Assembly (NCBI GenBank): GCA_020054205.1
Contig: JAGVLS010000045.1
Location: 27,974 to 91,973, forward strand
Length of the DNA stretch: 64,000 nucleotides
Source: Candidatus Obscuribacterales bacterium
Lineage (GTDB): Bacteria > Cyanobacteriota > Vampirovibrionia > Obscuribacterales > Obscuribacteraceae
Direction of reading: 5' to 3'
Part shown: positions 55,196-63,843 of the stretch, piece after piece
Numbering within the stretch: the first letter of the stretch is position 1
How the letters are laid out: each line of letters starts with the position of its first letter
The notes under the pieces: generated by a model
The model's input: only the letters and a program-made list of their open reading frames with translations
Told to the model about the DNA's origin: nothing
Databases searched by the model: none
Program-made: the position numbers and the translations under genes

Positions 55196-56233
55196 TTATT
55201 TTACTGTCGAGGCTGTCAGACTAGCATTGGTAGGGCTCCAATAGTGATCCCTATATTTGCGATAGTATTCAAATGTTTTTTTCAAACCTTCTTCTAAATT
55301 GGTCGCTGGTCGCCAGCCAACAGTTTTTTCAATTTTGTTTATATCAGAATAAAAGTCTCCTGGTTCTTGCGCTTTGCGCTCGGGAGTAAACTCAGCAAAT
55401 TGCCAATTTCCTTGCCCAGAAACAGAGACAATCTTTTTTACAAGCTCAAGGAAACTAACTGGAATATCAGAACCAACGTTGAATACTTCTCCATAAGCCT
55501 TTTCACTTAAGGCTACTTTCAAAATAGCTTCTACCGTATCATCAACATAAACAAAATCACGCAATATACTACCGTCACCAAAAACTTGAATAGCTTGATT
55601 ATCCATAGCCAATCTCACAAACCAATTACATACGCCAAAACGAGAATGTTGCATTTGTGACCTTGGACCATAAATATTGCTCAGTCTAAGCAATACCGAG
55701 CGTATTCCATGAACATCGTTATAGACTTTGATAATTTTTTCAGCTGTTAAATTAGATATTTCGTAAATCCCTTTTGGATTTAGTGGTGCTTCTTCGTTAA
55801 CCGGCAATGAAACAGAAGGACCATATTGTCCACGTGTTCCGGTATAGACTACAACGGCATCCTTATTGAATTTGTGCAATGCCTCCATTAAGACGGCTGT
55901 ACCTGTAATATTGTATTTAATATCTGGAAATGGATTGGACAAACTCATAATATGGCAAACTTGTCCAGCTAAATGGAAAACATAGTCTTGCCCACGCACT
56001 AAATAATTAATCGCTGATTGATCTGTAATATCGCAGTAATTAACATGAACTCGATCGCGAACAGGATAAAGATTGAATTCATTGCCGCCATAATCAGGAA
56101 TCATTGCATCAACTACAGTTACTTTTGCACCAGCATTTGCTAAAGCAATCACAAGATTAGAGCCAATAAAGCCCATGCCACCGGTTACCAGTGCTGATTT
56201 GTTTTGAAATTGTTTTTGGTCTATAAAAGCCAC
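55196..56233 (-). CDS. NAD-dependent sugar epimerase/dehydratase (YxxxN variant)
   Basis: 345 residues, extended SDR. The N-terminus has VTGGMGFIGSNLV, then VYTGTRGQYG (catalytic Thr region) and LLRLSNIYGPRSQM. At the active site, the usual Tyr-x3-Lys reads IYEISNLTAEK, so Asn replaces Lys. FGDGSILRDFVYVDDTVEA and the C-terminal helices are normal. It is likely a UDP- or GDP-sugar enzyme for surface glycan; activity depends on how the Asn is compensated. The DegT aminotransferase is divergent 250 bp away. Confidence 0.78.
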   Translation of the reverse strand: MAFIDQKQFQNKSALVTGGMGFIGSNLVIALANAGAKVTVVDAMIPDYGGNEFNLYPVRDRVHVNYCDITDQSAINYLVRGQDYVFHLAGQVCHIMSLSNPFPDIKYNITGTAVLMEALHKFNKDAVVVYTGTRGQYGPSVSLPVNEEAPLNPKGIYEISNLTAEKIIKVYNDVHGIRSVLLRLSNIYGPRSQMQHSRFGVCNWFVRLAMDNQAIQVFGDGSILRDFVYVDDTVEAILKVALSEKAYGEVFNVGSDIPVSFLELVKKIVSVSGQGNWQFAEFTPERKAQEPGDFYSDINKIEKTVGWRPATNLEEGLKKTFEYYRKYRDHYWSPTNASLTASTVK

Positions 56234-56484
56234 TGTTAGTTCCTGCTCATATAGGTAATCTTTCTATAATATTGTAATTAATACATATATCTATAAAGAG
56301 GCAAGATTGATCTTATCATGCTTTGTCTAGAGAGATATGCTAAATTGTCAAAGGAAAATTTAGCGCAATTTAAGAGAGCTTAATTCAAAGATATTTTTCT
56401 TTTTTACTAGTTTATCTTACTATGTAAATGCATTATATTGACGACTGAAATTAGTTTCATACAAAGGCAATAAAGAGGTTTATT

Positions 56485-57714
56485 TTGCACGTACCATTTG
56501 GCAATATGCAAATCCACTACAATCAATTCAAGCAAGAAATTGATCAAGCAGTATCTCGCGTACTAAATAGTGGCTATTTTATCCTTGGTCCAGAACTAGA
56601 GAGATTTGAACAAGAATTTGCTCAATTTTTAGGGGTCAAACATGTAATTGGTTGTGCCTCTGGTACAGAAGCAATTTATTTGGCGTTAAAAGCTGCTGGT
56701 GTTAATTCAGGCGATGATGTCATTGTAGTTGCTCATACAGCAATACCTACTATTTCAGCTATTTCCATGGCTGGGGCTGAACCCGTTTTTGTAGATATCG
56801 ATCCCAATACATATGTCATGGACGTTTCATTAATTGAAGCCAAAATCACAAAAAAAACAAAAGCAATTGTGCCAGTACATTTATACGGACAAATGTGTGA
56901 GATGGAGCCATTAGTTGATCTAAACAGACGTTATGGCATACCAATTATCGAAGACGTTGCCCAAGCAACCGGTGCTACATATAAATTAGCTCAAGCTGGT
57001 AGCATCGGAGACTACGGTGCATTTAGTTTTTATCCAAGCAAAAATTTAGGGGCTTTTGGCGATGGTGGTGCTGTTTGTACTAATTCCCAAGAAGGTTATG
57101 AACGTTTATTAAAGCTAAGAAATTATGGTCAATCCAAACGTTATTATCACGATGAAATTGGTATAAATTCAAGACTTGATGAAATTCAAGCTGCCATTTT
57201 GTCAGCTCAACTTCCTTATTTAGTTGAATGGAATGCAAGGCGCAGACAAATAGCCAACCGTTATACGGAAGGACTTAAAGACTCAGTTGTCACTCCAGTT
57301 GAAATTGAACATTCACCTAGTGTTTATCATTTATATGTTATACAAACTGATAATCGCAATGCATTACAAAAACATTTGCTGGATAAAGGCATACAAACAT
57401 TGATTCATTATCCGGTGCCAGCACATTTACAAAAAGCCTACAAATATCGGGGCTTGAAAGAAGGGGATTTACCACACACTGAAAAAGCAGCAGGTAGAAT
57501 TTTAAGTCTACCAATGTTCCCTGAACTTACTGATGAACAAATTGATAAAGTTATTTTTGAAATTAAAGAATTTATCAAACAAAATCCAAACAAAGCAATT
57601 GATCCCAACACAAATACCGATCCCAACACAAATATTGATTCCAATACAAATATTGTTGTTAATCCTGCGCTAGTACCAGCTAATTCATTTACCCCACCGA
57701 CTTCAATTCGTTAA
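56485..57714 (+). CDS. DegT/DnrJ/EryC1 sugar aminotransferase
   Basis: 409 residues, TTG start preceded by AGAGG. The PLP lysine is near 187 in FYPSKNLGAFGDGGA; EDVAQATGA and RLDEIQAAIL motifs are present. It transfers an amino group to a keto-nucleotide sugar, giving amino sugars for surface polysaccharide. The C-terminal 40 residues are added beyond the catalytic fold and contain an Asn/Thr/Asp tandem repeat. The glycosyltransferase starts four bases after its stop, so both are in one operon. Confidence 0.88.
   Translation: MHVPFGNMQIHYNQFKQEIDQAVSRVLNSGYFILGPELERFEQEFAQFLGVKHVIGCASGTEAIYLALKAAGVNSGDDVIVVAHTAIPTISAISMAGAEPVFVDIDPNTYVMDVSLIEAKITKKTKAIVPVHLYGQMCEMEPLVDLNRRYGIPIIEDVAQATGATYKLAQAGSIGDYGAFSFYPSKNLGAFGDGGAVCTNSQEGYERLLKLRNYGQSKRYYHDEIGINSRLDEIQAAILSAQLPYLVEWNARRRQIANRYTEGLKDSVVTPVEIEHSPSVYHLYVIQTDNRNALQKHLLDKGIQTLIHYPVPAHLQKAYKYRGLKEGDLPHTEKAAGRILSLPMFPELTDEQIDKVIFEIKEFIKQNPNKAIDPNTNTDPNTNIDSNTNIVVNPALVPANSFTPPTSIR
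57601..57654 (+). repeat. three 18-bp tandem repeats in coding sequence
   Basis: Units of gatcccaacacaaatacc, then two near copies, lie head to tail in frame and encode DPNTNT, DPNTNI and DSNTNI. They extend the DegT protein tail without shifting the frame and may vary in copy number. Confidence 0.8.
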
Positions 57715-57718
57715 AACC

Positions 57719-58453
57719 ATGAACAACGTTTCAATTGCTAAAGCAAGTGCTAATAACACAAAAAATCTACCTATTACTTCTGTTTCAGTTGTAATTCCAG
57801 CCTATAATGACGAGACAACTATTGAACGTTTGATAGTAGATGTAAATACGCTTTTAAAAGAAATCTGTTCTGACTATGAAATTGTTTGTATAAATGATGG
57901 CAGCAAAGATAATACATTCAATATACTAACCAATCTAGCAAAACGTCTTAATTCCCTGCGCCTAATTAATCATGTTCAGAATAAAGGTTATGGCGAAACC
58001 ATTCGTGAATTGTATTATGCCGGCACAAAAGATTTAGTTTTTTCACTGCCTGGTGATTATCAATTTGCTCCTAAAGAATTAATTACAATGGCACAAGGAT
58101 TACATGATCATGATTTTGTCATTGGCTTGAGAGTCAATCGTAATGATCCAGCAAGACGTAAATTACAATCGCATGTTTACAATTTTATGCTCAGATTATT
58201 TCATGGCGTCAAATACAAAGATGTAAACTCCATCAAATTATTTCGCCGCCAAATACTCAATAAAATTACGCTCAAATCTTACACACCATTTGTTGATGCA
58301 GAACTAGTTATTCGTGCTCATAAGGCAAATTTCAAAGTCATTGAAATTCCAATTGAGCATTTACCTCGTTTATCTCAAGGTGCCTCTGGCGGCAAATTAT
58401 CTGTAATTTGGGATACATTCTCAGATTTGATAAAAATGTCTTCTCAAATATAA
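57719..58453 (+). CDS. family 2 glycosyltransferase (DPM-like)
   Basis: 244 residues. The GT-A fold starts with VSVVIPAYNDETTIERLI, then VCINDGSKDNT. Where the metal DxD normally sits, LPGDYQF is found, keeping only the second Asp. DPARRKLQSHVYNFMLRLF and SIKLFRR follow. No membrane anchor is attached. It would transfer sugar from a nucleotide donor to a lipid-phosphate or polymer. Forms an operon with the DegT gene. Confidence 0.82.
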   Translation: MNNVSIAKASANNTKNLPITSVSVVIPAYNDETTIERLIVDVNTLLKEICSDYEIVCINDGSKDNTFNILTNLAKRLNSLRLINHVQNKGYGETIRELYYAGTKDLVFSLPGDYQFAPKELITMAQGLHDHDFVIGLRVNRNDPARRKLQSHVYNFMLRLFHGVKYKDVNSIKLFRRQILNKITLKSYTPFVDAELVIRAHKANFKVIEIPIEHLPRLSQGASGGKLSVIWDTFSDLIKMSSQI

Positions 58454-58547
58454 AACGTCAATAAAATATCCTTTTCTTAGAATAAACAAGCAGCATGACA
58501 GCCATGTCGCAACCCTAAAGCATGTCCTTTTAGTCTAGCGCTTTAAT

Positions 58548-58573
58548 GTCAGAAAAATTGAAATTTTTCTGAC
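58548..58573. repeat. 26-bp inverted repeat between convergent genes
   Basis: GTCAGAAAAATT and AATTTTTCTGAC are perfect reverse complements separated only by GA, so at least 11 base pairs can form with a 4-nt loop. It lies in the 223-bp gap between the convergent glycosyltransferase and DegP genes. It could end transcription from either side, though there is no run of T after it. An inverted-repeat target site is another option. Confidence 0.5.
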
Positions 58574-58676
58574 CAAATTGCCGTTCTTGCACTAATAGAC
58601 TATTGATATGAGGCAATATGCATTAAATAATTAAATTGCGAGCAATTTTAATCAAAATAATTTGAACTTTTTGAAA

Positions 58677-59840
58677 CTATTCAATTGGTTGTTGCAATGG
58701 CTGTGCTTTTGACTGATCAGCTAAACTTGGATAATTACCAATATTTATTGGCACAGCTTCTATATTGCCTTCTCGCAAAACAAGAAAATGTAATGTATCA
58801 CCAACTTTATGCGATAAGACATAATCTTTTACTTCTTTAGCTGTATTTATTTCACGTCCATCTATTTTTTGAATTATGTCCCCTTGCTTTATACCAGAAG
58901 CTAAAGCAGGACTTCCTTGTACAAATCCAGCTACAACAACTCCTTTGGTACCTTTTGCAACTCCCACAGCTTTTGCTAATTCATCATCTATTTCTTGCAT
59001 TTTAATACCAAGCCATGGTCTAGAAATTTTCCCATAAGCAATTAAATCTTGAGCTACATTTTTTGCTACATCTACAGGAATAGAAAAACCAATATTTTGT
59101 GCATCACGTCTAATAGCAGTATTCACCCCAATTACTTCACCTTTTAGATTTAGCAATGGTCCACCAGAATTACCTGGATTAATAGCAGCATCTGTCTGAA
59201 TAAAGTTGATATTGCCATTTACGTCTGTAACTGTTCGTCCAATTGCTGAAATAATTCCAAGTGTAACCGTGTGGTCATACCCTAAAGGATTACCAATGGC
59301 AATAACAAAATCACCTGGTCTGAGACCAGTAGACGTGCCCATACTTAATACCGGTAAATCTTTTGCTTCTACTTTAATAACTGCTAAATCAGAAAAATTA
59401 TCAATACCAATTACTTTTGCTGTCATAGATTTATTGTCATTAAAAGTAACTTTGATATTGCTTGAATTTCCTACAACATGTGCATTAGTTAGAATATAAC
59501 CATCAGATCTAATAATAAAGCCTGAAGCTGTATCGTGCTTTTCAAAGCCAGGAATTTTACCAGATTCTAATTGTTCGGGAGTAATACGTTGTCCATTAAA
59601 AAATAATTCTGTTTTTCCAAATGGCATAATTGGCAGATTAAAATTACCCAGCTTAACTGACTTTGAAATATCAATATTAACTACAGCTGGTGCTACTCTT
59701 TCAGCTATATCAGCAATTATATTTGACTCTAATAAAGGAACAGCATTAGTAGCAGCCAAAGCTGTGCTCAACAAATTTATAGTAATAAAACTAATAATAG
59801 TTGCCATTAAAAAAGTTTTTCTCATGACTTGCATCCCCAT
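58677..59840 (-). CDS. periplasmic serine protease DegP/HtrA
   Basis: 387 residues. A signal peptide (about 1-29, ending STALAATN) precedes a trypsin-like domain with His in ILTNAHVVG, Asp in DNFSDLAVI and Ser in INPGNSGGPLL. One PDZ domain spans about 275-365 (GSPALASGIKQGDIIQKIDGREI). It degrades or refolds damaged envelope proteins. Start is either the ATG at 59840, which overlaps the guaB3 stop as TAATG, or Met6 at 59825. Last gene of a two-gene set with guaB3. Confidence 0.92.
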   Translation of the reverse strand: MGMQVMRKTFLMATIISFITINLLSTALAATNAVPLLESNIIADIAERVAPAVVNIDISKSVKLGNFNLPIMPFGKTELFFNGQRITPEQLESGKIPGFEKHDTASGFIIRSDGYILTNAHVVGNSSNIKVTFNDNKSMTAKVIGIDNFSDLAVIKVEAKDLPVLSMGTSTGLRPGDFVIAIGNPLGYDHTVTLGIISAIGRTVTDVNGNINFIQTDAAINPGNSGGPLLNLKGEVIGVNTAIRRDAQNIGFSIPVDVAKNVAQDLIAYGKISRPWLGIKMQEIDDELAKAVGVAKGTKGVVVAGFVQGSPALASGIKQGDIIQKIDGREINTAKEVKDYVLSHKVGDTLHFLVLREGNIEAVPINIGNYPSLADQSKAQPLQQPIE

Positions 59841-61066
59841 TACTTTCTGCCCATACCTAAATTTTGTGCGTTTTGAAAAACTTTACCCTCAGTCAATATT
59901 GAAGGCGCAATTATAACCTCCACATTTTGCATTTCTTTTAAGTTAGCCGCCCCTAAAGTTGACATACTTGTTTTGAGTGCACCAATAAGATTCTGTGAAC
60001 CATCATCCACATGAGCTGGTCCTAAAACAATTTGTTCAAGTGTAGCAGTGCTACCAACTTTAATGCGTGTGCCTCTCGGCAATACTGGACTTGGTGTTGC
60101 CATTCCCCAATGGAAACCACCGCCCGGTGCTTCTTTAGCTTTTGCCAATGGCGAACCAATCATCACAGCATCAGCACCACAAGCAATCGCTTTACATAAA
60201 TCACCACCTACCACCATGCCACCATCAGCTATCAATGTTACTTTGCGTCCAGATTTAGCCATATAATCATCTCGGGCTTTAGCACAATCTGCTATTGCTG
60301 TTGCCATTGGCACACCGATACCAAGCACACTTCTTGATGTGCATGCAGCTCCTGGTCCAACACCACACAAAAGACCAGCAACTCCTGTTTCAAATAATTG
60401 AAATGCTGCTTCATATGTAACACAATTGCCAACAATAACCGGGATTTTCATTTCTTGGCAAAAATGTTTTAAATCTAATTGGGTATTGCCTTGAGTGCTC
60501 ATATGTTTAAGCCCAGTAACAGTAGATTGCACTACTAAAATATCCAAGCCAGCATCTTGCGCAATTGGTCCCCATTGCATTGCTACATTTGGCGTGAGCG
60601 ATGCAACTGCTAATACACCTTGTGCTTTTATTTGTTTTATTCTCTCAGCAATTAACTTTTCTTGAACAGGCGCAGCATATAGTTTTTGCATCAAATCGAC
60701 AAATTGACTATTATCACAATTGGCAATTTCTTTATATGCAGCGGTCGGATCTTCATAACGAGTTTGCAATCCTTGCAAATTAATAACACCTAGCCCACCT
60801 AATTTACCTAAAATGCCTGCTATCTTAACATTCACAACACTATCCATAGCAGATGCAATTATTGGTATTTGTAATTTATGTTTACCAATTTCGGTAGAAA
60901 CATCACACAATTCAAAATCTAAAGTTAAGGCTCCCGGCACAAGAGCAATTTCATCAAATCCATAAGCACGCCTGGCAGATTTACCTCTGCCAATTTGAAT
61001 TTCTTTATCATTGATTTCGTCTTTGTTTGTTGCTGGCAAGTTTATGTCCTCAAATCTTGACGTCAA
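59840..61066 (-). CDS. guaB3: GuaB3 family IMP dehydrogenase-related protein
   Basis: 408 residues without CBS domains. The start IGRGKSARRAYGFDEIALVPG is the GuaB3 signature, distinct from true GuaB. IIASAMDSVV, GVGPGAACTSR with the loop Cys and ADGGMVVGGDLCKAIACGADAVMIGSPLA follow the IMPDH/GMPR barrel. The family occurs in Cyanobacteria and Actinobacteria; a cyanobacterial member has been described as a GMP reductase type, so role may be GMP to IMP rather than IMP to XMP. This is consistent with cyanobacterial-type ancestry. Confidence 0.88.
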   Translation of the reverse strand: MTSRFEDINLPATNKDEINDKEIQIGRGKSARRAYGFDEIALVPGALTLDFELCDVSTEIGKHKLQIPIIASAMDSVVNVKIAGILGKLGGLGVINLQGLQTRYEDPTAAYKEIANCDNSQFVDLMQKLYAAPVQEKLIAERIKQIKAQGVLAVASLTPNVAMQWGPIAQDAGLDILVVQSTVTGLKHMSTQGNTQLDLKHFCQEMKIPVIVGNCVTYEAAFQLFETGVAGLLCGVGPGAACTSRSVLGIGVPMATAIADCAKARDDYMAKSGRKVTLIADGGMVVGGDLCKAIACGADAVMIGSPLAKAKEAPGGGFHWGMATPSPVLPRGTRIKVGSTATLEQIVLGPAHVDDGSQNLIGALKTSMSTLGAANLKEMQNVEVIIAPSILTEGKVFQNAQNLGMGRK

Positions 61067-61218
61067 TTAAATATAGTACTGAAGCATATATTAGCATTCT
61101 AAAAAGCAAGCGTCATTTGACAATGAAGATTAACGATAGCCTTATCTAGAGTAAAATCAAAGAATACAAACTAAAAAGACCAAACGCCACGAAGTCAAGA
61201 ACGAATAGGAGTTATTAA

Positions 61219-62412
61219 TTGAAATCACTTTCTGTAATTGGCTTAAATAGTGGTACTTCCATGGATGGAATCGATGCCGCCTTATTTCGCATTGTTCCAT
61301 CTCGGTTAAGCAGCACCAAAGGAAATGGCTCTACTGATATACAACAACTAGAAATAGAAATGCAAGAATCTCTTGTCTATCCTTTTGAAGGTTCTTTCAA
61401 AAAAAAGTTACTTGGTTCAATTAATTCTGGAAAAATTAGCTTAGATGATATTTGTCGTTTAAACGTAGCATTAGGAGAAACATTTGCTGAAGCTGCGCTC
61501 AGTCTTATAAAAGCTGCTGGTATTACTAGAAAAGAAGTAGATTTAATTGGCTCGCATGGACAAACTATTTGGCATGCACCAAATAATAAATCATATGCAG
61601 GAATTAAAACTCACGGCACATTGCAATTAGGTGAGCCAGCAATAATTGCTGAACGCACGGGTATCACCACTATTGCTGATTTTCGCCAACAAGATATGGC
61701 TCAAGGGGGACAAGGTGCTCCGCTTACTGCTTTTGCCGATCAAGTACTCTTTGGTAGTTCAGAAGAACCAATTGGTATTCAAAATATTGGCGGCATTGCC
61801 AACATTACTGTATTGGATAATCATGGACAAGCAGCCATGGCATTTGATAGTGGTCCTGGCAATATGATCATAGATCATCTGGTCAAAATTCTTTTCAATC
61901 AAGACTATGATGTCGATGGCAAAATTGCTTCTTCAGGCAACATCAATGATGAATTAATTGCTCAGTTTATGACCAATGATTATTTTTTACTTTCTCCACC
62001 TAAAACAACTGGACGAGAATTATTTGGTACTGCCTTTGCTAATGAGTTTCTACAAAAAGCACAAGCATTAGATTTAAACAAAGAAGATATTATTGCTTCC
62101 GCTACAGCCTTCACTGCTTTTTCCATAGCTCATGCCTACAAAACATTTATTGAACCAAATTACAAGATTAATAGACTGATATTAGGTGGCGGTGGCACGT
62201 ATAATTTTGAACTTAATCGCTTAATTGCAAAATACTGGCCACATTCTTTAATTTTAGAAACACATGAAGATTATGGTATTTCAGTTAAATTTAAAGAAGC
62301 TCTCTTATTTGCATTGTTAGCTTATACCACCAATTTTGGTATACCTAATAATGTGCCAACTTGCACAGGTGCTGCTCATAAAGTATGTTTAGGGAAGATA
62401 TGTCGACCATAA
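61219..62412 (+). CDS. anmK: anhydro-N-acetylmuramic acid kinase
   Basis: 397 residues, TTG start after TAGGAG. The N-terminus has VIGLNSGTSMDGIDAALF; GSHGQTIWH, DFRQQDMAQGGQGAPLTAFAD and QNIGGIANITVL are the family blocks, with FDSGPGNMIID and LILGGGGTYNFEL. It opens and phosphorylates 1,6-anhydroMurNAc released in cell-wall turnover, giving MurNAc-6-phosphate for recycling. Its presence implies lytic transglycosylases and a recycled peptidoglycan wall. The YkgJ gene follows after 15 nt. Confidence 0.95.
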   Translation: MKSLSVIGLNSGTSMDGIDAALFRIVPSRLSSTKGNGSTDIQQLEIEMQESLVYPFEGSFKKKLLGSINSGKISLDDICRLNVALGETFAEAALSLIKAAGITRKEVDLIGSHGQTIWHAPNNKSYAGIKTHGTLQLGEPAIIAERTGITTIADFRQQDMAQGGQGAPLTAFADQVLFGSSEEPIGIQNIGGIANITVLDNHGQAAMAFDSGPGNMIIDHLVKILFNQDYDVDGKIASSGNINDELIAQFMTNDYFLLSPPKTTGRELFGTAFANEFLQKAQALDLNKEDIIASATAFTAFSIAHAYKTFIEPNYKINRLILGGGGTYNFELNRLIAKYWPHSLILETHEDYGISVKFKEALLFALLAYTTNFGIPNNVPTCTGAAHKVCLGKICRP

Positions 62413-62427
62413 TTTAAGGATAAATCT

Positions 62428-63639
62428 TTGATTGAATTACATATTCCAGAAGAAATAAATTACGAATGTACAAGTTGTGGTAAATGTTGTGGTGGCTGGG
62501 CTGTGCCACTTACTCCATCTGATTATGAGCGTATTTCTGAAGTTAATTGGCATGAATTAAATCCTACTTTAAATGATAAAGGTTTATTTGCTAAATTGAA
62601 AAATTATCAAAAAGCAGAAACGCCTTATACGCATAAAATTGTTTCTCAAACTGGTACATGTCCATTTCTCTCAGACAATTTATGTTTTATCCATAGCAAA
62701 TTCAATTCTGAATTTAAACCATCTATTTGTCAATTATTTCCCTATTGTTTTACTAAAACTCCAAGTGGTGTTTATGCCACAGTAAGTTTTGTTAGCATGG
62801 GAGTAATATATAATTCTGGCAAAGCTTTGACTTTACAAAAAGAATGGCTAGAAAAGAAATGGCAAGACTTCAATTCATTATTTCCCAACTATCAACCTGA
62901 TTGGTCAAAACTCAAATTAACTGTTGGACAAGAAATAAGCTGGCAAGAATATTTAAATATTGAAGAAAAAATCTTTGAGATAATCAACAACTCTCATATC
63001 TCTTTAAACGAACGTCTTTTACAAGCATCTCATTATTTAATTACACAAGTAAAAAATCAAAGGACAACATCTGCTCAGTCATCGCCTGCGCTAAATAGCG
63101 CCGAACAAAATAGTGTTTTAAATGATTTAGACAAACAATTATTGATTGCTTTTCACAAAATTTATTTTCCTAGTCGCCCCCATAAAATGGGTCATGGTGA
63201 TTTTAGTATTCTCCGTTTTTTCTGGCAAAATTTAAATAAACCATCTTCATTGTCTTTCATTACCAAATCAATTCCATTACCTACGCTCATAGCAATGCCA
63301 TGGCCAGATGACAAAGAAATGGACAATCTATTATATAGATATGTTCTTACTTATATTTTTGGCAAAAAATATTTTGGTGCAGGCTTTGGCCAAATTAGTT
63401 TAATTGCTGGCTTTCATCATTTAATTTTAGTTTATTGCCTAGCAAAATTACATGCAAAAGGACTAGCTATATTAAGAGAAGCTCCTCAAGTTAGCTTAAT
63501 TGATTTAGTTTATGCAATAAGAGAATTAGAAACACATCTAGGGGAAACTAAAATAAGTAGCTCCGCTGCTGCTGCCTTTGAGCTTTTACTTTATAGTCCA
63601 AAACGCATAAAACGTTTGCTCCGATACCCAAAAAATTGA
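62428..63639 (+). CDS. YkgJ-type cysteine-cluster protein
   Basis: 403 residues, TTG start behind TAAGGA. The N-terminal motif YECTSCGKCCGGWAVP plus TGTCPFLSDNLCFIHSKF and ICQLFPYCF gives the eight or so cysteines of the YkgJ (zinc/iron-chelating) family. The C-terminal 250 residues are helical, without clear motif. YkgJ proteins may bind Fe-S or zinc; biochemical role is not settled. Operon partner of anmK. Confidence 0.8.
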   Translation: MIELHIPEEINYECTSCGKCCGGWAVPLTPSDYERISEVNWHELNPTLNDKGLFAKLKNYQKAETPYTHKIVSQTGTCPFLSDNLCFIHSKFNSEFKPSICQLFPYCFTKTPSGVYATVSFVSMGVIYNSGKALTLQKEWLEKKWQDFNSLFPNYQPDWSKLKLTVGQEISWQEYLNIEEKIFEIINNSHISLNERLLQASHYLITQVKNQRTTSAQSSPALNSAEQNSVLNDLDKQLLIAFHKIYFPSRPHKMGHGDFSILRFFWQNLNKPSSLSFITKSIPLPTLIAMPWPDDKEMDNLLYRYVLTYIFGKKYFGAGFGQISLIAGFHHLILVYCLAKLHAKGLAILREAPQVSLIDLVYAIRELETHLGETKISSSAAAAFELLLYSPKRIKRLLRYPKN

Positions 63640-63843
63640 ACTTAAAACTCGAAATTAATCAGATTAAGATTAAAACTTGGTTTTAACACCGGAAATATCT
63701 TGACTACAATCCTGTCTTGAGTTAACCTAACCATGATTTCTCCTCATGGACTGGCATTTCGCCAACCACCCTGATTCTTACTAACACTCTATAACATCAT
63801 TCATTAAGACTATTATTTTGTCTTTTCGAAGGAGCACGTCTAT
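63640..63843 (+). promoter_or_regulatory. 204-nt leader with three inverted repeats
   Basis: Ahead of the last gene are TTAAAAC-TTG-GTTTTAA (63670-63686), CCATGA...TCATGG (63731-63749) and TGGC...GCCA (63752-63764). A weak promoter TTGACT, 17 bp, TAACCT lies at 63700-63728, so the second and third hairpins could be in the transcript. A clear AAGGAG is at 63829-63834. No riboswitch family is recognised. Confidence 0.35.

Noticed and set aside
61117..61122. Perfect TTGACA upstream of anmK
   Set aside because: No -10 box at 16-18 bp; the nearest candidates are at 20 bp or more, so I did not call a promoter.
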